Positions 1 through 9,384 are shown, counted from the stretch's first letter. The stretch: 64,000 nucleotides of DNA from Actinomycetota bacterium (GCA_020161315.1 JAIUOH010000003.1:47335-111334), one strand, 5' to 3'. The notes: generated by a model not told the origin, from the sequence alone. Translations and numbers: made by a program.

Positions 1-1650
1 CTGTTTGAGGGACTCGACCTGACCGTCGCGCCGGGCGACGTGATTGGCGTGGTTGGCGTGAACGGGGCCGGCAAATCGACGCTGCTGCGCATTCTCGCGG
101 GTGAGCTGCAGCCGCAGGCCGGCGAGATTCACCTGGCTCCCGGAGACGCCTTCGTTGGCTGGCTGCCGCAGGAGCACGATCGTGTCGCGGGCGAAACCGT
201 CGCGCAGTACATCGCGCGCCGCACCGGCTGCGCCAAGGCGACCGAAGAGATGGACGCCGCGGCCGAGGCGCTCGGTGACCCGAGCCTCGCCGTCGGTGGT
301 CAAGACCCGAACGATGTCTACGCCGTCGCTCTGGAGCGCTGGCTTGCGAGCGGTGCGCCCGACCTTGAAGACCGTGTGCCGGCGGTGCTCGCCGAGTTGG
401 GTCTTGATGCTGGGCGGGCGGGCGATCCCGCGCCTGGCGATGGTGAAGCGACCAGCAACGTGACCGGCGAGACGCTCATGACCTCGCTCAGTGGCGGGCA
501 AGCGGCGCGCGTCGGCCTCGCGGCGCTGTTGCTGTCGCGCTTTGACATCGTGCTGCTTGACGAGCCGACCAACGACCTCGACCTCGACGGGCTTGAGCGG
601 CTCGAGAAGTTTGTGCAGGGGCTGCGCGGCGGCGCCGTGCTCGTGAGCCACGATCGCGAGTTTTTGGCGCGCTGCGTGACGCGCGTGCTCGAGCTCGACC
701 TGGCGCAGCACAGCAACCACGTCTACGGCGGCGGCTACGAATCGTATCTCGAGGAGCGGGCGATCGCGAAGCAGCACCGCCGCGACGAGTACGACGAGTT
801 TGCGCGCAAGAAGGCCGACCTCGTGTCGCGTGCCCGCACGCAGCGCGAGTGGTCGAGCCAGGGCACGCGCAACGCGATGCGCAAGGCTCCCGACAACGAC
901 AAGATCAAGCGCCGCGCGTCAATGGAGTCGAGCGAGAAGCAGGCGCAGAAGGTGCGGCAGATGGAGAGTCGCATTCGCCGGCTCGACGAGGTCGAAGAGC
1001 CGCGCAAGGAGTGGGTGCTCGAGTTCACGATCGGCTCGGCCCCGCGGTCGAGCTCGGTGGTTGCGACGCTGAACGAGGCGCGTGTGTCGCAGGGTTCGTT
1101 TGAGTTTGGTCCTGCTTTGCTGCAGTTAAATGCGGGGGATCGCGTGGGCATCACCGGCCCGAACGGTGCGGGCAAGTCGACGCTTCTGCGGGTGCTGCTC
1201 GGCAGGCAGGTGCCCGACTCGGGCACTGCGACGCTCGGCACGTCGGTGGCGATCGGTGAGATCGATCAGGCGCGCTCACTGTTTGCTGGTTCGCTGCCGC
1301 TTGTCGATGCGTTTGAGCAGCAGGTGCCCGAGATGGCGAGCGCCGACGTGCGCACGCTGCTCGCGAAGTTCGGACTGAAGGCCGACCATGTGACGCGTCC
1401 CTCGGGCGAGCTGTCGCCGGGGGAGCGCACCCGCGCGGGTATGGCGCTCTTGCAGGCGCAGGGCGTCAACGTGCTCGTGCTCGACGAGCCCACGAACCAC
1501 CTCGACCTGCCCGCGATCGAGCAGCTCGAGCAGGCGCTCGAAAGCTACGAGGGCGCGCTGCTGCTCGTGACGCACGACCGCCGCATGCTCGAGAACGTGC
1601 GGCTTGACAGGCACTGGCACGTCGAGGGTGGACGGGTGAGCGAACGGTAG
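1..1650 (+). CDS. ABC-F family ATPase (5' end outside window)
   Basis: Cytoplasmic twin-ATPase protein of the ABC-F family (Uup/EttA-like), whose members act on ribosomes and sometimes give antibiotic resistance; there are no membrane segments. The frame is open from base 1, so the start lies upstream. Two nucleotide-binding domains are visible: Walker [10 protein letters not shown] and signature LSGGQAARV with [11 protein letters not shown] in the first, and [19 protein letters not shown] and [11 protein letters not shown] in the second. A charged linker rich in Arg/Lys/Glu joins them (bases about 740-1000), as expected for the ABC-F interdomain arm. At least 549 residues, consistent with a nearly complete protein. 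Which subfamily it belongs to cannot be decided from sequence alone. Confidence 0.93.
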   Translation: MFEGLDLTVAPGDVIGVVGVNGAGKSTLLRILAGELQPQAGEIHLAPGDAFVGWLPQEHDRVAGETVAQYIARRTGCAKATEEMDAAAEALGDPSLAVGGQDPNDVYAVALERWLASGAPDLEDRVPAVLAELGLDAGRAGDPAPGDGEATSNVTGETLMTSLSGGQAARVGLAALLLSRFDIVLLDEPTNDLDLDGLERLEKFVQGLRGGAVLVSHDREFLARCVTRVLELDLAQHSNHVYGGGYESYLEERAIAKQHRRDEYDEFARKKADLVSRARTQREWSSQGTRNAMRKAPDNDKIKRRASMESSEKQAQKVRQMESRIRRLDEVEEPRKEWVLEFTIGSAPRSSSVVATLNEARVSQGSFEFGPALLQLNAGDRVGITGPNGAGKSTLLRVLLGRQVPDSGTATLGTSVAIGEIDQARSLFAGSLPLVDAFEQQVPEMASADVRTLLAKFGLKADHVTRPSGELSPGERTRAGMALLQAQGVNVLVLDEPTNHLDLPAIEQLEQALESYEGALLLVTHDRRMLENVRLDRHWHVEGGRVSER

Positions 1651-1693
1651 GGGGCGAACTGTCGCACAAATTGCGACAGATGCGAGGATCTGG

Positions 1694-1718
1694 CCCCGCT
1701 CATCTCGACAGGCTCGAT
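1694..1718. repeat. dispersed intergenic repeat, copy 1
   Basis: Contains CCGCTCATCTCGACAGGCTC, also found near 2506 and, diverged, inside the hairpin at 56380-56418. It lies in the gap between two convergent genes. Confidence 0.5.
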
Positions 1719-1759
1719 AGGCGGGGGCTCGATGGGTGAGGTGCTCGAGGCGGCAAGAT

Positions 1760-2341
1760 TCATGCCTTCGCTCCGAGCGCATCTCGTTGGGTGAGTATCG
1801 CGCCAAGTCGCGCGCTGTCAGCTTGGGTTAGCAAGCCGGCACGGTCACCTCTGTCGAGTGCTTGTCGAACGAGGTACGTCGGCACGCCCGCTTCTATGCA
1901 GTCAGCGATAGTGGTCGGCAGAGTTGTAATTGCTATGCCTTGCCACCAAGTTTGCTGCGACGGTTGCAGGTCTTGAAGATGGACCACATATCGTTCGCCT
2001 CCGGTACGACGCAATCGACGTGCGCGCCCGATTGTAACGTGAATGGCGTCTGGGTTGATGTCGCTCACTGCCCACGCGGCGAGTGCGGTTTCATGCGATA
2101 GGCACGCCTCGTCGGCGCCTGTCCAAAGCACTGCCAGTGCCAGATTCTCGTGGCCGCTCGAAGCGACCTGGGGTACGCGATAGATACCTCGCGAGACACG
2201 TTCGATGCGCCCTCGCGACGCCAGCTTTGGCAACTCAACTTTCGGAATGCCCGACTCGACGGCTTGTGCAGACGTGACAAAGCCGTGCTGATCGAGCGCT
2301 ATCTCGCGAAGGCGCTCTAGGCAAGTCAACACCTCATTCAT
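1760..2341 (-). CDS. AbiEi-like antitoxin / transcriptional regulator, without toxin partner
   Basis: Resembles the type IV toxin-antitoxin AbiEi family: an N-terminal winged-helix domain (about residues 10-60, with GFVTSAQAVESGIPK and RIERVSRGIYRVP) followed by the family core (SHETALAAW, HVTIGRARRLRR, TTIADCIEAGVP). 193 residues. The start at 2341 was chosen because a good -10 element sits exactly 6 bases upstream, implying a leaderless mRNA. An AbiEii nucleotidyltransferase toxin would normally be adjacent and overlapping; neither neighbour is one. It is therefore an orphan, possibly a repressor in its own right or half of a decayed pair. Family call fairly sure, function uncertain. Confidence 0.75.
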   Translation of the reverse strand: MNEVLTCLERLREIALDQHGFVTSAQAVESGIPKVELPKLASRGRIERVSRGIYRVPQVASSGHENLALAVLWTGADEACLSHETALAAWAVSDINPDAIHVTIGRARRLRRTGGERYVVHLQDLQPSQQTWWQGIAITTLPTTIADCIEAGVPTYLVRQALDRGDRAGLLTQADSARLGAILTQRDALGAKA

Positions 2342-2347
2342 GTCAAA

Positions 2348-2376
2348 AGTATACCAAAATGGCATATTATTGACAC
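2348..2376 (-). promoter_or_regulatory. leaderless promoter of the AbiEi-like gene
   Basis: On the minus strand, -35 GTGTCA (2376-2371), a 17-bp spacer and -10 TATACT (2353-2348). The start codon at 2341 begins 6 bases after the -10, where transcription should start. The region is markedly AT-rich compared with its surroundings. Confidence 0.65.
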
Positions 2377-2502
2377 TTTGTCATGGGGCTGATTGTCGGC
2401 GGCATTGTTGGTGGTTGCATGATTCAAGGCTAGGTCGAGCCACTGACATTCTCGTGGCGGGGCGAACCCATGCAGAATCTGGATGGTGTGCATGACCGGT
2501 GC

Positions 2503-2531
2503 ACCCCGCTCATCTCGACAGGCCCGATGAG
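2503..2531. repeat. dispersed intergenic repeat, copy 2
   Basis: Second copy of the CTCATCTCGACAGG element, between the AbiEi-like gene and soxR. Apart from this and the promoter above, I see nothing in 2377-2538. Confidence 0.5.
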
Positions 2532-2538
2532 CACGTAC

Positions 2539-3003
2539 CTATACAGGTAGGCGGCGGGCGCCCGCGCCCTCGCCGCCCAGAGTGTCGTCTGGGTTGAGCA
2601 GTGCACACGCCTTCATCGAGAGGCAGCCGCAGCCGATGCAGCCCGTGAGTTCTTGCTCGAGCTGCTCGATGCCGCGGCGGCGTGCCTCGAGGGTCTTCTT
2701 CCAGCTGCGTGAGGCGCGCTGCCAGTCGGCGTGCGTGGGTGTGGTGGTGAGCGGCACGTCGGCAAACGCCGCCTTTACGTCTTCGAGCGGAATGCCGATT
2801 CGCTTCGCTACCGAGATCAGCGCCACTCGGCGCAGCATGAACCTGGGGTAGCGGCGTTGGTTGCCCGCGGTGCGCTGCGAAGCGATCAGCTCGAGCCGCT
2901 CGTAATAGTGCAGTGCCGAGACCGGCACCCCGGTGCGGCGGCTCATCTCGCCGACGCTCAAGAGTTCTTCGGGCCGCGAGGGCGTCTCGTTCGCTGCGGG
3001 CAT
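2539..3003 (-). CDS. soxR: redox-sensing MerR-family activator SoxR
   Basis: MerR-type activator that senses redox-active compounds through a [2Fe-2S] cluster. N-terminal HTH (SVGEMSRRTGVPVSALHYYE, about residues 16-35) with the MerR wing (NQRRYPRFMLRRV), a dimerisation helix, and the SoxR cysteine signature in GCIGCGCLSMKAC (C-x2-C-x-C-x5-C, about residues 121-131). 154 residues, normal for SoxR. ATG at 3003. It is divergent from sodA, and a SoxR box lies between them, so sodA is the obvious target. A second matching box at 47927-47944 suggests another target in this window. Very secure call. Confidence 0.95.
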   Translation of the reverse strand: MPAANETPSRPEELLSVGEMSRRTGVPVSALHYYERLELIASQRTAGNQRRYPRFMLRRVALISVAKRIGIPLEDVKAAFADVPLTTTPTHADWQRASRSWKKTLEARRRGIEQLEQELTGCIGCGCLSMKACALLNPDDTLGGEGAGARRLPV

Positions 3004-3024
3004 AGTGGCTCCGTTCGGTCGCGC

Positions 3025-3055
3025 TTGACCTCAAGCATAGTTGAGGTTTTAGGCT
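3025..3055 (+). promoter_or_regulatory. SoxR-activated promoter of sodA
   Basis: TTGACC (3025-3030), 19-bp spacer, TAGGCT (3050-3055). The overlong spacer typical of MerR-family promoters holds the dyad CCTCAAGCATAGTTGAGG (3029-3046), which matches SoxR boxes. It points toward sodA. Confidence 0.88.
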
Positions 3056-3126
3056 GAGTAGCAGCAGGGTTGGCGGTGAGAGCGAAAGGCTGATCCTCGT
3101 CAAAAATGCATCGAAAGGACCACCAA

Positions 3127-3726
3127 ATGTCTGTCTACACGCTGCCCGATCTGGCCTACGACTACAGCGCGCTTGCGCCGCACATTTCGGGGCGCATCAT
3201 GGAGCTGCACCACTCGAAGCACCACCAAGCCTACGTGAATGGCGCGAACGCGGCGCTCGAACAGCTTGCCGAGGCGCGCGAGAGCGGCAACCTGGCAAAC
3301 GTCAACAAGCTCGAGAAAGACCTCGCCTTCAACCTCGGCGGCCACATCAACCACAGTGTGTTCTGGCAGAACATGTCTCCCAACGGCGGTGGCGACCCCG
3401 ACGGTGCACTGGCAGAAGCGCTTGGCGCGCACTTTGGCTCGCTTGAGAAGTTTCGCGCGCACTTCGAGGCCGCCGCGATGGGCGTACAGGGCTCGGGTTG
3501 GTCGGTTTTGGCGTGGGATCATCTGGGCGCGCGCCCGGTGATCTTTCAGCTCTTCGACCAGCAGGGTAACGCCCCGCTCGGGGTGACCCCGCTGCTGCAG
3601 CTCGATGTGTGGGAGCACGCCTACTACCTCGACTACCAGAATGTGCGCGCCGACTACGTGAAGGCGTTCTGGAACGTCGTGAACTGGGACGACGTGGCGG
3701 CACGGTTCGAGGCCGCTTCGAAGTAG
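3127..3726 (+). CDS. sodA: superoxide dismutase, Mn/Fe type
   Basis: Converts superoxide to oxygen and peroxide in the cytoplasm. 199 residues, standard length. The four metal ligands are in recognisable contexts: His in MELHHSKHHQAY, His in GGHINHSVFW, and Asp and His in DVWEHAYYLDY. Both the iron/manganese SOD N-terminal helical hairpin and the C-terminal domain are complete. The ATG at 3127 follows an AAAGGA ribosome site; an upstream in-frame ATG at 3106 would precede that site and is rejected. Control by SoxR is inferred from the promoter just upstream. Manganese rather than iron is likely but not certain. Confidence 0.95.
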   Translation: MSVYTLPDLAYDYSALAPHISGRIMELHHSKHHQAYVNGANAALEQLAEARESGNLANVNKLEKDLAFNLGGHINHSVFWQNMSPNGGGDPDGALAEALGAHFGSLEKFRAHFEAAAMGVQGSGWSVLAWDHLGARPVIFQLFDQQGNAPLGVTPLLQLDVWEHAYYLDYQNVRADYVKAFWNVVNWDDVAARFEAASK

Positions 3727-3760
3727 CGCCTGCTTCTCGGTTTCTCCGTCTCGGATTGGG

Positions 3761-3803
3761 GCGACGGTCGCGGCTTCGGCTGCGATCGTCGCTTTTCCTT
3801 TTC
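3761..3803 (+). terminator. rho-independent terminator of sodA
   Basis: Stem GCGACGGTCGC / GCGATCGTCGC (one mismatch) with a 10-base loop, followed by TTTTCCTTTT, 35 bp after the sodA stop. Confidence 0.8.
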
Positions 3804-3929
3804 CTCGCGAACCCCGTGCGTGTGTAGCGAGATGTGCCGTTCTCGGCAGCGGGAGGCATACTTGGCTGCACGCGGCGAAGACGAGCGTGGGTTACCTCGT
3901 CGTAGTTCGCAGCTGTCCCGCGGTGGCCA

Positions 3930-5222
3930 CTACCCGACACGCATTGGCACGGCGCCGACCCCGAGTTCTTCGCGCAGGTGCCGGGCCAACTCCTCGGCCG
4001 CGGTGCCGATGCCGCCCTCGTAGGCAAGCCAATACTCCACACCCTGTTCGCCTGCGCGTACCACCTCGCCGACCACAGCCCGAGTGAGTTCTGCGTCGGA
4101 GACCGGCAGAATCAGCACGGGCTTGAAGTGGCTTCGATCGATCCCGCGAATCACGTCGACCCAATCCAGTGGTGGGGCGCTGCCGGGGGGAACGCGAACC
4201 GGCAGTAAGTGGGGCGTATTCGGCGCAAGCTCCCGCTCAGAGGGCTCGGGTGTGCGTGCGAGCTCAGCCAGTGTGCGAAAAAGATCGGCCCTCCCGCCCA
4301 GATTCTTCACCAGCAGCGGCGTCACGCTCAAACGCGGCGGTTGCTGCTCGCCCCATTCGGCAGCACGGAGCGCCTCTGCCAACGACTGCCCGAGATCGCG
4401 GCACGGGGGAGCCTCATCGTCCACCTCCATGAGTGGCCGTCTACTACGACGGTAGTCGGCGGGGGATTCGCCGAACCAGGCGCGGAACGCGCGCGTGAGG
4501 TATTTGAGGTCAGAGAAGCCGCATTCTGCGGCGATCTGCGCGACGGTCGCGTCGCTGCTGATCAGTCTGCGCTCGGCGGCGCTGACCCGCAGGTAGGTCA
4601 GTAGATCGCTGAAGCTCACCGCGGTCGTCTCTCGCACGATGCGAGAAAGCGAGGCCTTGCGATAATGCTGGGCCTCGGCGATCTGATCCAGCACATCTCG
4701 TTCGGCGAGGCGCTCTTGCATTGCGATCACGAGTTGCCTGAACTGCAGGCGTCGCGCGTGGCTGACCGGGCGCTGCCGCTCGTAGTAGTCCTCGAAGGCG
4801 TAGCCGTCGGCAAGCTCGGCGAGCAACGTGGTCGCGGCCTTGATGCCATCAGCTGGATCGGCCAACAGCGCGCCCAGGATCAGCTGCCGTAGGAAGTTCT
4901 CTGTGCGCCGAAACCTTGGCAGGTCGAACGATTCGCAGGCGTAGATCACGCCTTCGAGATCGGGCACCCGATCTGAGTAGGCGTCGAGCCGCAACTGCAT
5001 CACCGCGCTCACGTTGTCTGGCGAGCCGACGAGCAGGTGCGGATCCCCCTCGTTGAATACCGCGTAGTCGCCCTCGCGCAACTTGAAACGTTCACAGCTC
5101 ACGGTCACGTCGAGCGAGCCGCGAAGCACGAGCACGATTTCGAGCACGCCCGGGTGCGCGCGCAGCGAAGTTCGCCGCACCGCGTAGTAGCCGGTGGAGA
5201 GCGCCGATCCGTCGTGAATCAT
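3930..5222 (-). CDS. AraC-family transcriptional regulator with cupin and extra C-terminal domain
   Basis: 430 residues, longer than usual (about 300) for the family. The N-terminal part (about 10-80) is cupin-like (LREGDYAVFNEGDPHLL); the AraC double HTH spans about 165-260 (DATVAQIAAECGFSDLKYLTRAF is the second helix pair). About 150 further residues of unknown role follow, beginning after ADYRRSRRP. It is last of three leftward genes after a PotD-like lipoprotein and an amidohydrolase, so it probably controls their use of an amine or amide substrate. Ligand unknown. Confidence 0.85.
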   Translation of the reverse strand: MIHDGSALSTGYYAVRRTSLRAHPGVLEIVLVLRGSLDVTVSCERFKLREGDYAVFNEGDPHLLVGSPDNVSAVMQLRLDAYSDRVPDLEGVIYACESFDLPRFRRTENFLRQLILGALLADPADGIKAATTLLAELADGYAFEDYYERQRPVSHARRLQFRQLVIAMQERLAERDVLDQIAEAQHYRKASLSRIVRETTAVSFSDLLTYLRVSAAERRLISSDATVAQIAAECGFSDLKYLTRAFRAWFGESPADYRRSRRPLMEVDDEAPPCRDLGQSLAEALRAAEWGEQQPPRLSVTPLLVKNLGGRADLFRTLAELARTPEPSERELAPNTPHLLPVRVPPGSAPPLDWVDVIRGIDRSHFKPVLILPVSDAELTRAVVGEVVRAGEQGVEYWLAYEGGIGTAAEELARHLREELGVGAVPMRVG

Positions 5223-5269
5223 CCTCAGATCAGGATACGGTGCTTCCTGCTACTCGGTGCGCCCGTGCG

Positions 5270-6592
5270 CTACCAGACGAACTCGCCGTCTTGCACGGTC
5301 AGCTTGCCGTCGCAGTAGACGCGTGCGTGGTTGCGCACGTCGTAAACGACCTCGGCGCTGCTCGTCGGATCGGCGCGCAGCACGAGTAAGTCGGCGAGCT
5401 TGCCGGCCTCGAGCGTGCCGAGCACATGCGACATGCCCACCGCCTCAGACGAGACTGATGTGGCGGCATGGATCGCCTGTGGCACGGTCATGCCGTACTG
5501 CACGAGCGCCTTGAACTCCCGCGCGCTGTACTCGCCGTACTTGGTCATCGGCTCGTAGACGGTGTCTGATCCCAAGGCGATCTTGACGCCCGCGGCGAGT
5601 GCGGTGCGGAAGCTGGCTTCAGAGGCGGCGCTGTAGGCCTCGCCGAACTCCTCGGTGCGCTCCTGATACAGATCGCGGTAGAGAAACGCCTCGGGCCGCA
5701 CCGGTTCGCGCGGTTCGTCGCCGAGCGGAATGAAGTCGCGGTACCAGTTGATGATCAGTTCGAGGGTGGGCACGAGGATCGTGCCCCGTTCGACCATCTT
5801 CTGTGCGAGCGCCTCGTCGATCTCTTCGCCGTGCTCGATCGTGTCGCAGCCGGCGTCGACGGCCATCTCGATGGCCTCGCGGTTCTCGGCGTGCGCCGCC
5901 ACGATGGTGCCCTTCTGTCGGTGCGCTTCTTCGACGCAGGCGCGCAGCTCTTCCATCGAATAGTGCACGTCGTCGATGCGGTCGTGCGGCCAGTTGTCGC
6001 CGCCGCTTGCCCAGATCTTGATCGCGTCGGCACCCTCGCGTAGGTTGCGCCGCACCGCCTTGCGCACCTCTTCTGGCCCGTCGGCGACGATGCCCCAGAC
6101 GCCGTGCTCGGCGACGTAGTCGGGGGTGAACTGAAAGAGGTCACCGTGGCCTCCCGTGCGGGTGAGGCCGGGGCCGCAGGCGACGACCTTCGGGCCGGGA
6201 ATCTGCTGCTCAAAGAAGAGCCGCTTCAGGTAGAAGCCGTTCCACGAGATATCGCGCACGGTGGTGAAGCCTCGCTTGAGCAGCTGCTGCGCCTCGTAGA
6301 CCGAGCGCATCGCCTTCAGGCCCATCGGCTCGGCCACGACGCCGATCTCTTGATCGTCGACTTCTGCGCGACCCCCCGAGAGGTGCACGTGTGCGTCGAT
6401 CAGGCCGGGCATCACATAGTGCCCTGGCAGCCGTATCTCTTCGACACCCTCATGCGGCGAATAGTCGGCCATGTCGCCGATTCTCGCGATCCTCGACCCG
6501 AGCACTTCGAGAAACGCGTGCTCGCGTACGGGCCCGCCGGTGCCGTCGACGACCGCGATGTCGCAGAGCACGAAGCTGTGTCGCTCTCTCAC
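5270..6592 (-). CDS. metal-dependent amidohydrolase (imidazolonepropionase-like)
   Basis: 440-residue TIM-barrel amidohydrolase. Metal-binding HVH at residues 68-70 after the strand MPGLIDA, a probable carboxylated Lys in AIKIWASGGD, His in VAAHAENREA and TIEHGEEI, and Asp in LGSDTVYEP, all in the order expected for the family (prolidase/imidazolonepropionase-like branch). No signal peptide. GTG start at 6592 with a GGAGA ribosome site four bases upstream. It sits between a polyamine-type binding lipoprotein and an AraC regulator in the same direction, suggesting catabolism of an imported amide or cyclic amine. The substrate cannot be read from sequence. Confidence 0.85.
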   Translation of the reverse strand: MRERHSFVLCDIAVVDGTGGPVREHAFLEVLGSRIARIGDMADYSPHEGVEEIRLPGHYVMPGLIDAHVHLSGGRAEVDDQEIGVVAEPMGLKAMRSVYEAQQLLKRGFTTVRDISWNGFYLKRLFFEQQIPGPKVVACGPGLTRTGGHGDLFQFTPDYVAEHGVWGIVADGPEEVRKAVRRNLREGADAIKIWASGGDNWPHDRIDDVHYSMEELRACVEEAHRQKGTIVAAHAENREAIEMAVDAGCDTIEHGEEIDEALAQKMVERGTILVPTLELIINWYRDFIPLGDEPREPVRPEAFLYRDLYQERTEEFGEAYSAASEASFRTALAAGVKIALGSDTVYEPMTKYGEYSAREFKALVQYGMTVPQAIHAATSVSSEAVGMSHVLGTLEAGKLADLLVLRADPTSSAEVVYDVRNHARVYCDGKLTVQDGEFVW

Positions 6593-6634
6593 TGATTCTC
6601 CTTCATTGCTTTGTCGAGTGCTCGAGCTCGGTGC

Positions 6635-7798
6635 TTACGCATTGATCACGCTGACGAATGCCTCGATGTATTTCTTGGTCTCGGCTGGGGTGAGCTGCCT
6701 GAAGTCGTAGATGCGCTTCGCGTCTTCATCTGAGGGGAACAACATCGGGCTGTCGGCCAGGGGCGAGCCGAGCTTCGCGAGCTCTTCTTTCACCCCGTCG
6801 ACCGGTGGCACCGAGGCGGTGTATTCCACGACCTGAGCCATGATTTCGGGCTGGTAGTAGAAATCGATAAGTTGTTCGATGTCGGGCATGCGGTCGGTGC
6901 CTTTCGGCACCTGGATCGCGTTCACGTACTTGGTGCCGCCCGGCTCGGGGATCACGAACTTGTAGAGCTCTTTGCCGGCCTCGTCGTTGAGCACCTGAAT
7001 GTCGCCCGACCAGCACATGGCGGCCCAGATTCGGCCGGACTGCAGGTCTTGCGTGTACTGGTTGCCTGTCGCCTGGGCGTACTGCCCGCTCTTCAGGCGC
7101 TCCTGCACCTGCGCGAGCGCGGCGTCGAACTCGGCGTCGCCCCAGTCGCCCGAGCAGTCGACCCCCTGATCAAGCAGCGTCAGCCCGATGGTGTCGATCA
7201 TCTCGGTGAGAATGCCGACTTTGCCGTGCAGCTCGGGTCGAGCCATGTCTGAGACGCTCGTGATGCCCTCGGGGTAGAGCTCGGTGTTGTAGCAGATGCC
7301 GGTCATGCCGCCCATCCAGGGAATGCTGAACTTTCGGTCAGGGTCGTATGACGGGTGTGCCATGAGCGCGGACATGTTTGCCAGGTTTGGAATGCGGGAG
7401 TGGTCGAACTCTTGCACCTGCTCGTTCGTAATGAGTCGCGCGGTGAAGTCGTCTGCGAAGTTGAAGAGGTCGTAGCCCGGAAACTGACCCTGGTCGAGTT
7501 GCTCTCGGATCTTCGCGAAGAACGTCGCGCTGTCGTTGATGTCTTCGAGAAAGTCGACGGCGATGCCGGTCTCTTCGGTGAACTGCTCAAGCGTCGGGTA
7601 GCTGCCGGTCGCGTCGTCGTAGTCCATCGTCATGGTCCAGTTGCCCCAGACGAGGGGTGAGCCAGCGCCGCTTGCACCGCCGCCGCTGGCGCATGAGGCT
7701 AGCGAGGCCACACCGAGGGCTCCGATGCCCACTCCAGTGAAGCGGAGCATCTCTCGGCGGCTGAGGCTCAGTTGGGATCGGGTTCGCAGCGGGCGCAT
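6635..7798 (-). CDS. PotD-like ABC-transporter substrate-binding lipoprotein
   Basis: 387 residues. The N-terminus has a twin-arginine motif (SRREML, about residues 13-18), a hydrophobic stretch and a lipobox with Cys36 (SLASCASGG), so it should be exported folded and lipid-anchored. The mature part resembles spermidine/putrescine-type binding proteins (VWGNWTMTMDYDD, YDLFNFADDF, SIPWMGGMTGICYNTE). ATG at 7798 with AAAGG upstream was chosen over a longer open frame that begins before the Tat signal. No permease or ATPase gene is next to it, so it must use transporter parts encoded elsewhere, or the cluster is reduced. First gene of the leftward group. Confidence 0.88.
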   Translation of the reverse strand: MRPLRTRSQLSLSRREMLRFTGVGIGALGVASLASCASGGGASGAGSPLVWGNWTMTMDYDDATGSYPTLEQFTEETGIAVDFLEDINDSATFFAKIREQLDQGQFPGYDLFNFADDFTARLITNEQVQEFDHSRIPNLANMSALMAHPSYDPDRKFSIPWMGGMTGICYNTELYPEGITSVSDMARPELHGKVGILTEMIDTIGLTLLDQGVDCSGDWGDAEFDAALAQVQERLKSGQYAQATGNQYTQDLQSGRIWAAMCWSGDIQVLNDEAGKELYKFVIPEPGGTKYVNAIQVPKGTDRMPDIEQLIDFYYQPEIMAQVVEYTASVPPVDGVKEELAKLGSPLADSPMLFPSDEDAKRIYDFRQLTPAETKKYIEAFVSVINA

Positions 7799-7904
7799 CT
7801 TCACACCTTTCCGCCCGGCGCTCGCCGCCGGACACCTCGATGCTAGAAGCAGACGAGGCGCCCAGAACATGCCGATTCGTGCGGGCTCGCATGACGATCC
7901 GCGC

Positions 7905-7922
7905 CGAAGCAATCGATCACGA
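7905..7922. repeat. 18-bp direct repeat, left copy
   Basis: CGAAGCAATCGATCACGA, identical to 9385-9402. The two copies bracket the exonuclease gene. Confidence 0.7.
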
Positions 7923-8011
7923 GCGAATCACTGGCTTACCTCGTGCGCACTCATCTCGCCGACGCCTGCTCTATGCTGTGGACAAGTGTTCATTAGTGAG
8001 CGGGGAGCGTA

Positions 8012-9328
8012 ATGAGGTGCGGCTATGCAGTTCTAGATTTTGAGACCACCGGATTCTCGCCGAAAGCGGGTGATCGAGTGATCGAGGTTGGAGCCGTCTA
8101 CATGGATGCCGATCTGCGCATCGACGGTGGCATCGAGACGCTTGTCAACCCGCAGCGCGATGTGGGGCCGACACGAGTGCATGGAATTACCGCCCGCGAT
8201 GTATTCGATGCGCCCACATTCGACAAGGTCGCGCCTGCGCTCTTAAAGATGCTCGATGGGCGGGTCATTGTCGGCCACAACATCTCGTTTGATCTTCGCT
8301 TCTTGACTGCGGAGCTTGAGCGCGAGGGGTACGAGGTGCCCGATTACGTCGCCATAGACACGATGCAGGTAGCGCGAACACTTCTTCGCGAGGATCCACC
8401 AGCCAGTTTCAAGCTTCACGATCTGGGCGCACATCTCGGAATTAGTATCGAGAAGGTATTTGAATACGTCGGGCTCGAACAGCGACCGGAACACAGCGCA
8501 TTCGGCGATGCGCTCGTGACAGCGTTCGTGCTCTCGCGGCTTGAACAAGACTCGCACAGCTCTGGATTTTGGAAATCGCACCTGGATAGTGCTGAGGCAG
8601 TGAAGTGGCCCGAGTATTACCCCGTCGAGATAGATGCGAAGCGAAGGGGCGACGCCGCTGCAGTGTACGAAGAACCCACGGAGCCCTTTGCGAAGCAGGC
8701 AGGGGGCAAGAGTGCCTCGGTATCAGACGTGCTCACTGCTCTTGGAGCCGAGGCACCCTCGCGCGGCCTGACTTCACGCTATTCAAGTCTGCTCGATGAA
8801 GCACTCGCTGATCGTGTGCTTGATGCAGATGAGGTCGACGCGCTGGTGCAGAAGGCGCAAGAACTCGGGCTCGAGTCAGTGACGCTCGGGTCTCTGCACC
8901 GCGGATACTTCGACGAGGTAGTGCGCGAGGCCTGGAGCGACGGCGTGCTCACCGAAGAAGAGCGGGCTGACATATTGCTTCTTGCCGAGCTTCTCGGCAT
9001 CGACGATGATTCGCTTCGGGTCGCGCTCGAAAAGAGGAGATCCGAAGCGTCGGTCAGCGCAGTTCCCGATGCTTCGATTGCGACCGATTCGGCTGTGCTT
9101 ACGGCGGGCAGTATCCTGGTGCTAACCGGTGAGATGTCGGTCGAGCGAAGCTTGGCTGAGGCGAGAATTCTTGCGCTCGGCTTTCTGCTCGGTGCAAACG
9201 TCACCAAGAAGACCGCGCTTGTGATCGCGGCTGACCCATACACGCAATCGGGCAAGGCAAAGAAGGCCCGGGTCTACGGTATTCCGGTGGTCGGCGAAGC
9301 AGACGGGTTTCGGCTCATCGGGTACTAA
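8012..9328 (+). CDS. DEDDh exonuclease with C-terminal BRCT-like domain
   Basis: 438 residues. The N-terminal DnaQ-like 3'-5' exonuclease fold has motif I LDFETTG (Asp9, Glu11), motif II VGHNISFDLRFL and motif III EHSAFGDALVTAF (the DEDDh His/Asp). A middle part is helical and acidic (DADEVDALVQKAQ). The C-terminus (about 365-438; ILVLTGEMS, NVTKKTALVIAAD, KARVYGIPVVGE) is a BRCT-like domain of the type fused to exonucleases and DNA ligases. ATG at 8012 follows GGGGAG. Its slightly AT-richer codons and flanking repeats hint at separate acquisition. Probably DNA repair; exact role unknown. Confidence 0.85.
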   Translation: MRCGYAVLDFETTGFSPKAGDRVIEVGAVYMDADLRIDGGIETLVNPQRDVGPTRVHGITARDVFDAPTFDKVAPALLKMLDGRVIVGHNISFDLRFLTAELEREGYEVPDYVAIDTMQVARTLLREDPPASFKLHDLGAHLGISIEKVFEYVGLEQRPEHSAFGDALVTAFVLSRLEQDSHSSGFWKSHLDSAEAVKWPEYYPVEIDAKRRGDAAAVYEEPTEPFAKQAGGKSASVSDVLTALGAEAPSRGLTSRYSSLLDEALADRVLDADEVDALVQKAQELGLESVTLGSLHRGYFDEVVREAWSDGVLTEEERADILLLAELLGIDDDSLRVALEKRRSEASVSAVPDASIATDSAVLTAGSILVLTGEMSVERSLAEARILALGFLLGANVTKKTALVIAADPYTQSGKAKKARVYGIPVVGEADGFRLIGY

Positions 9329-9384
9329 CTCGTATCTAGATATCGAGGATCGTTCGCGACCTTCTTGTGGTGTTCGACGCCCTA

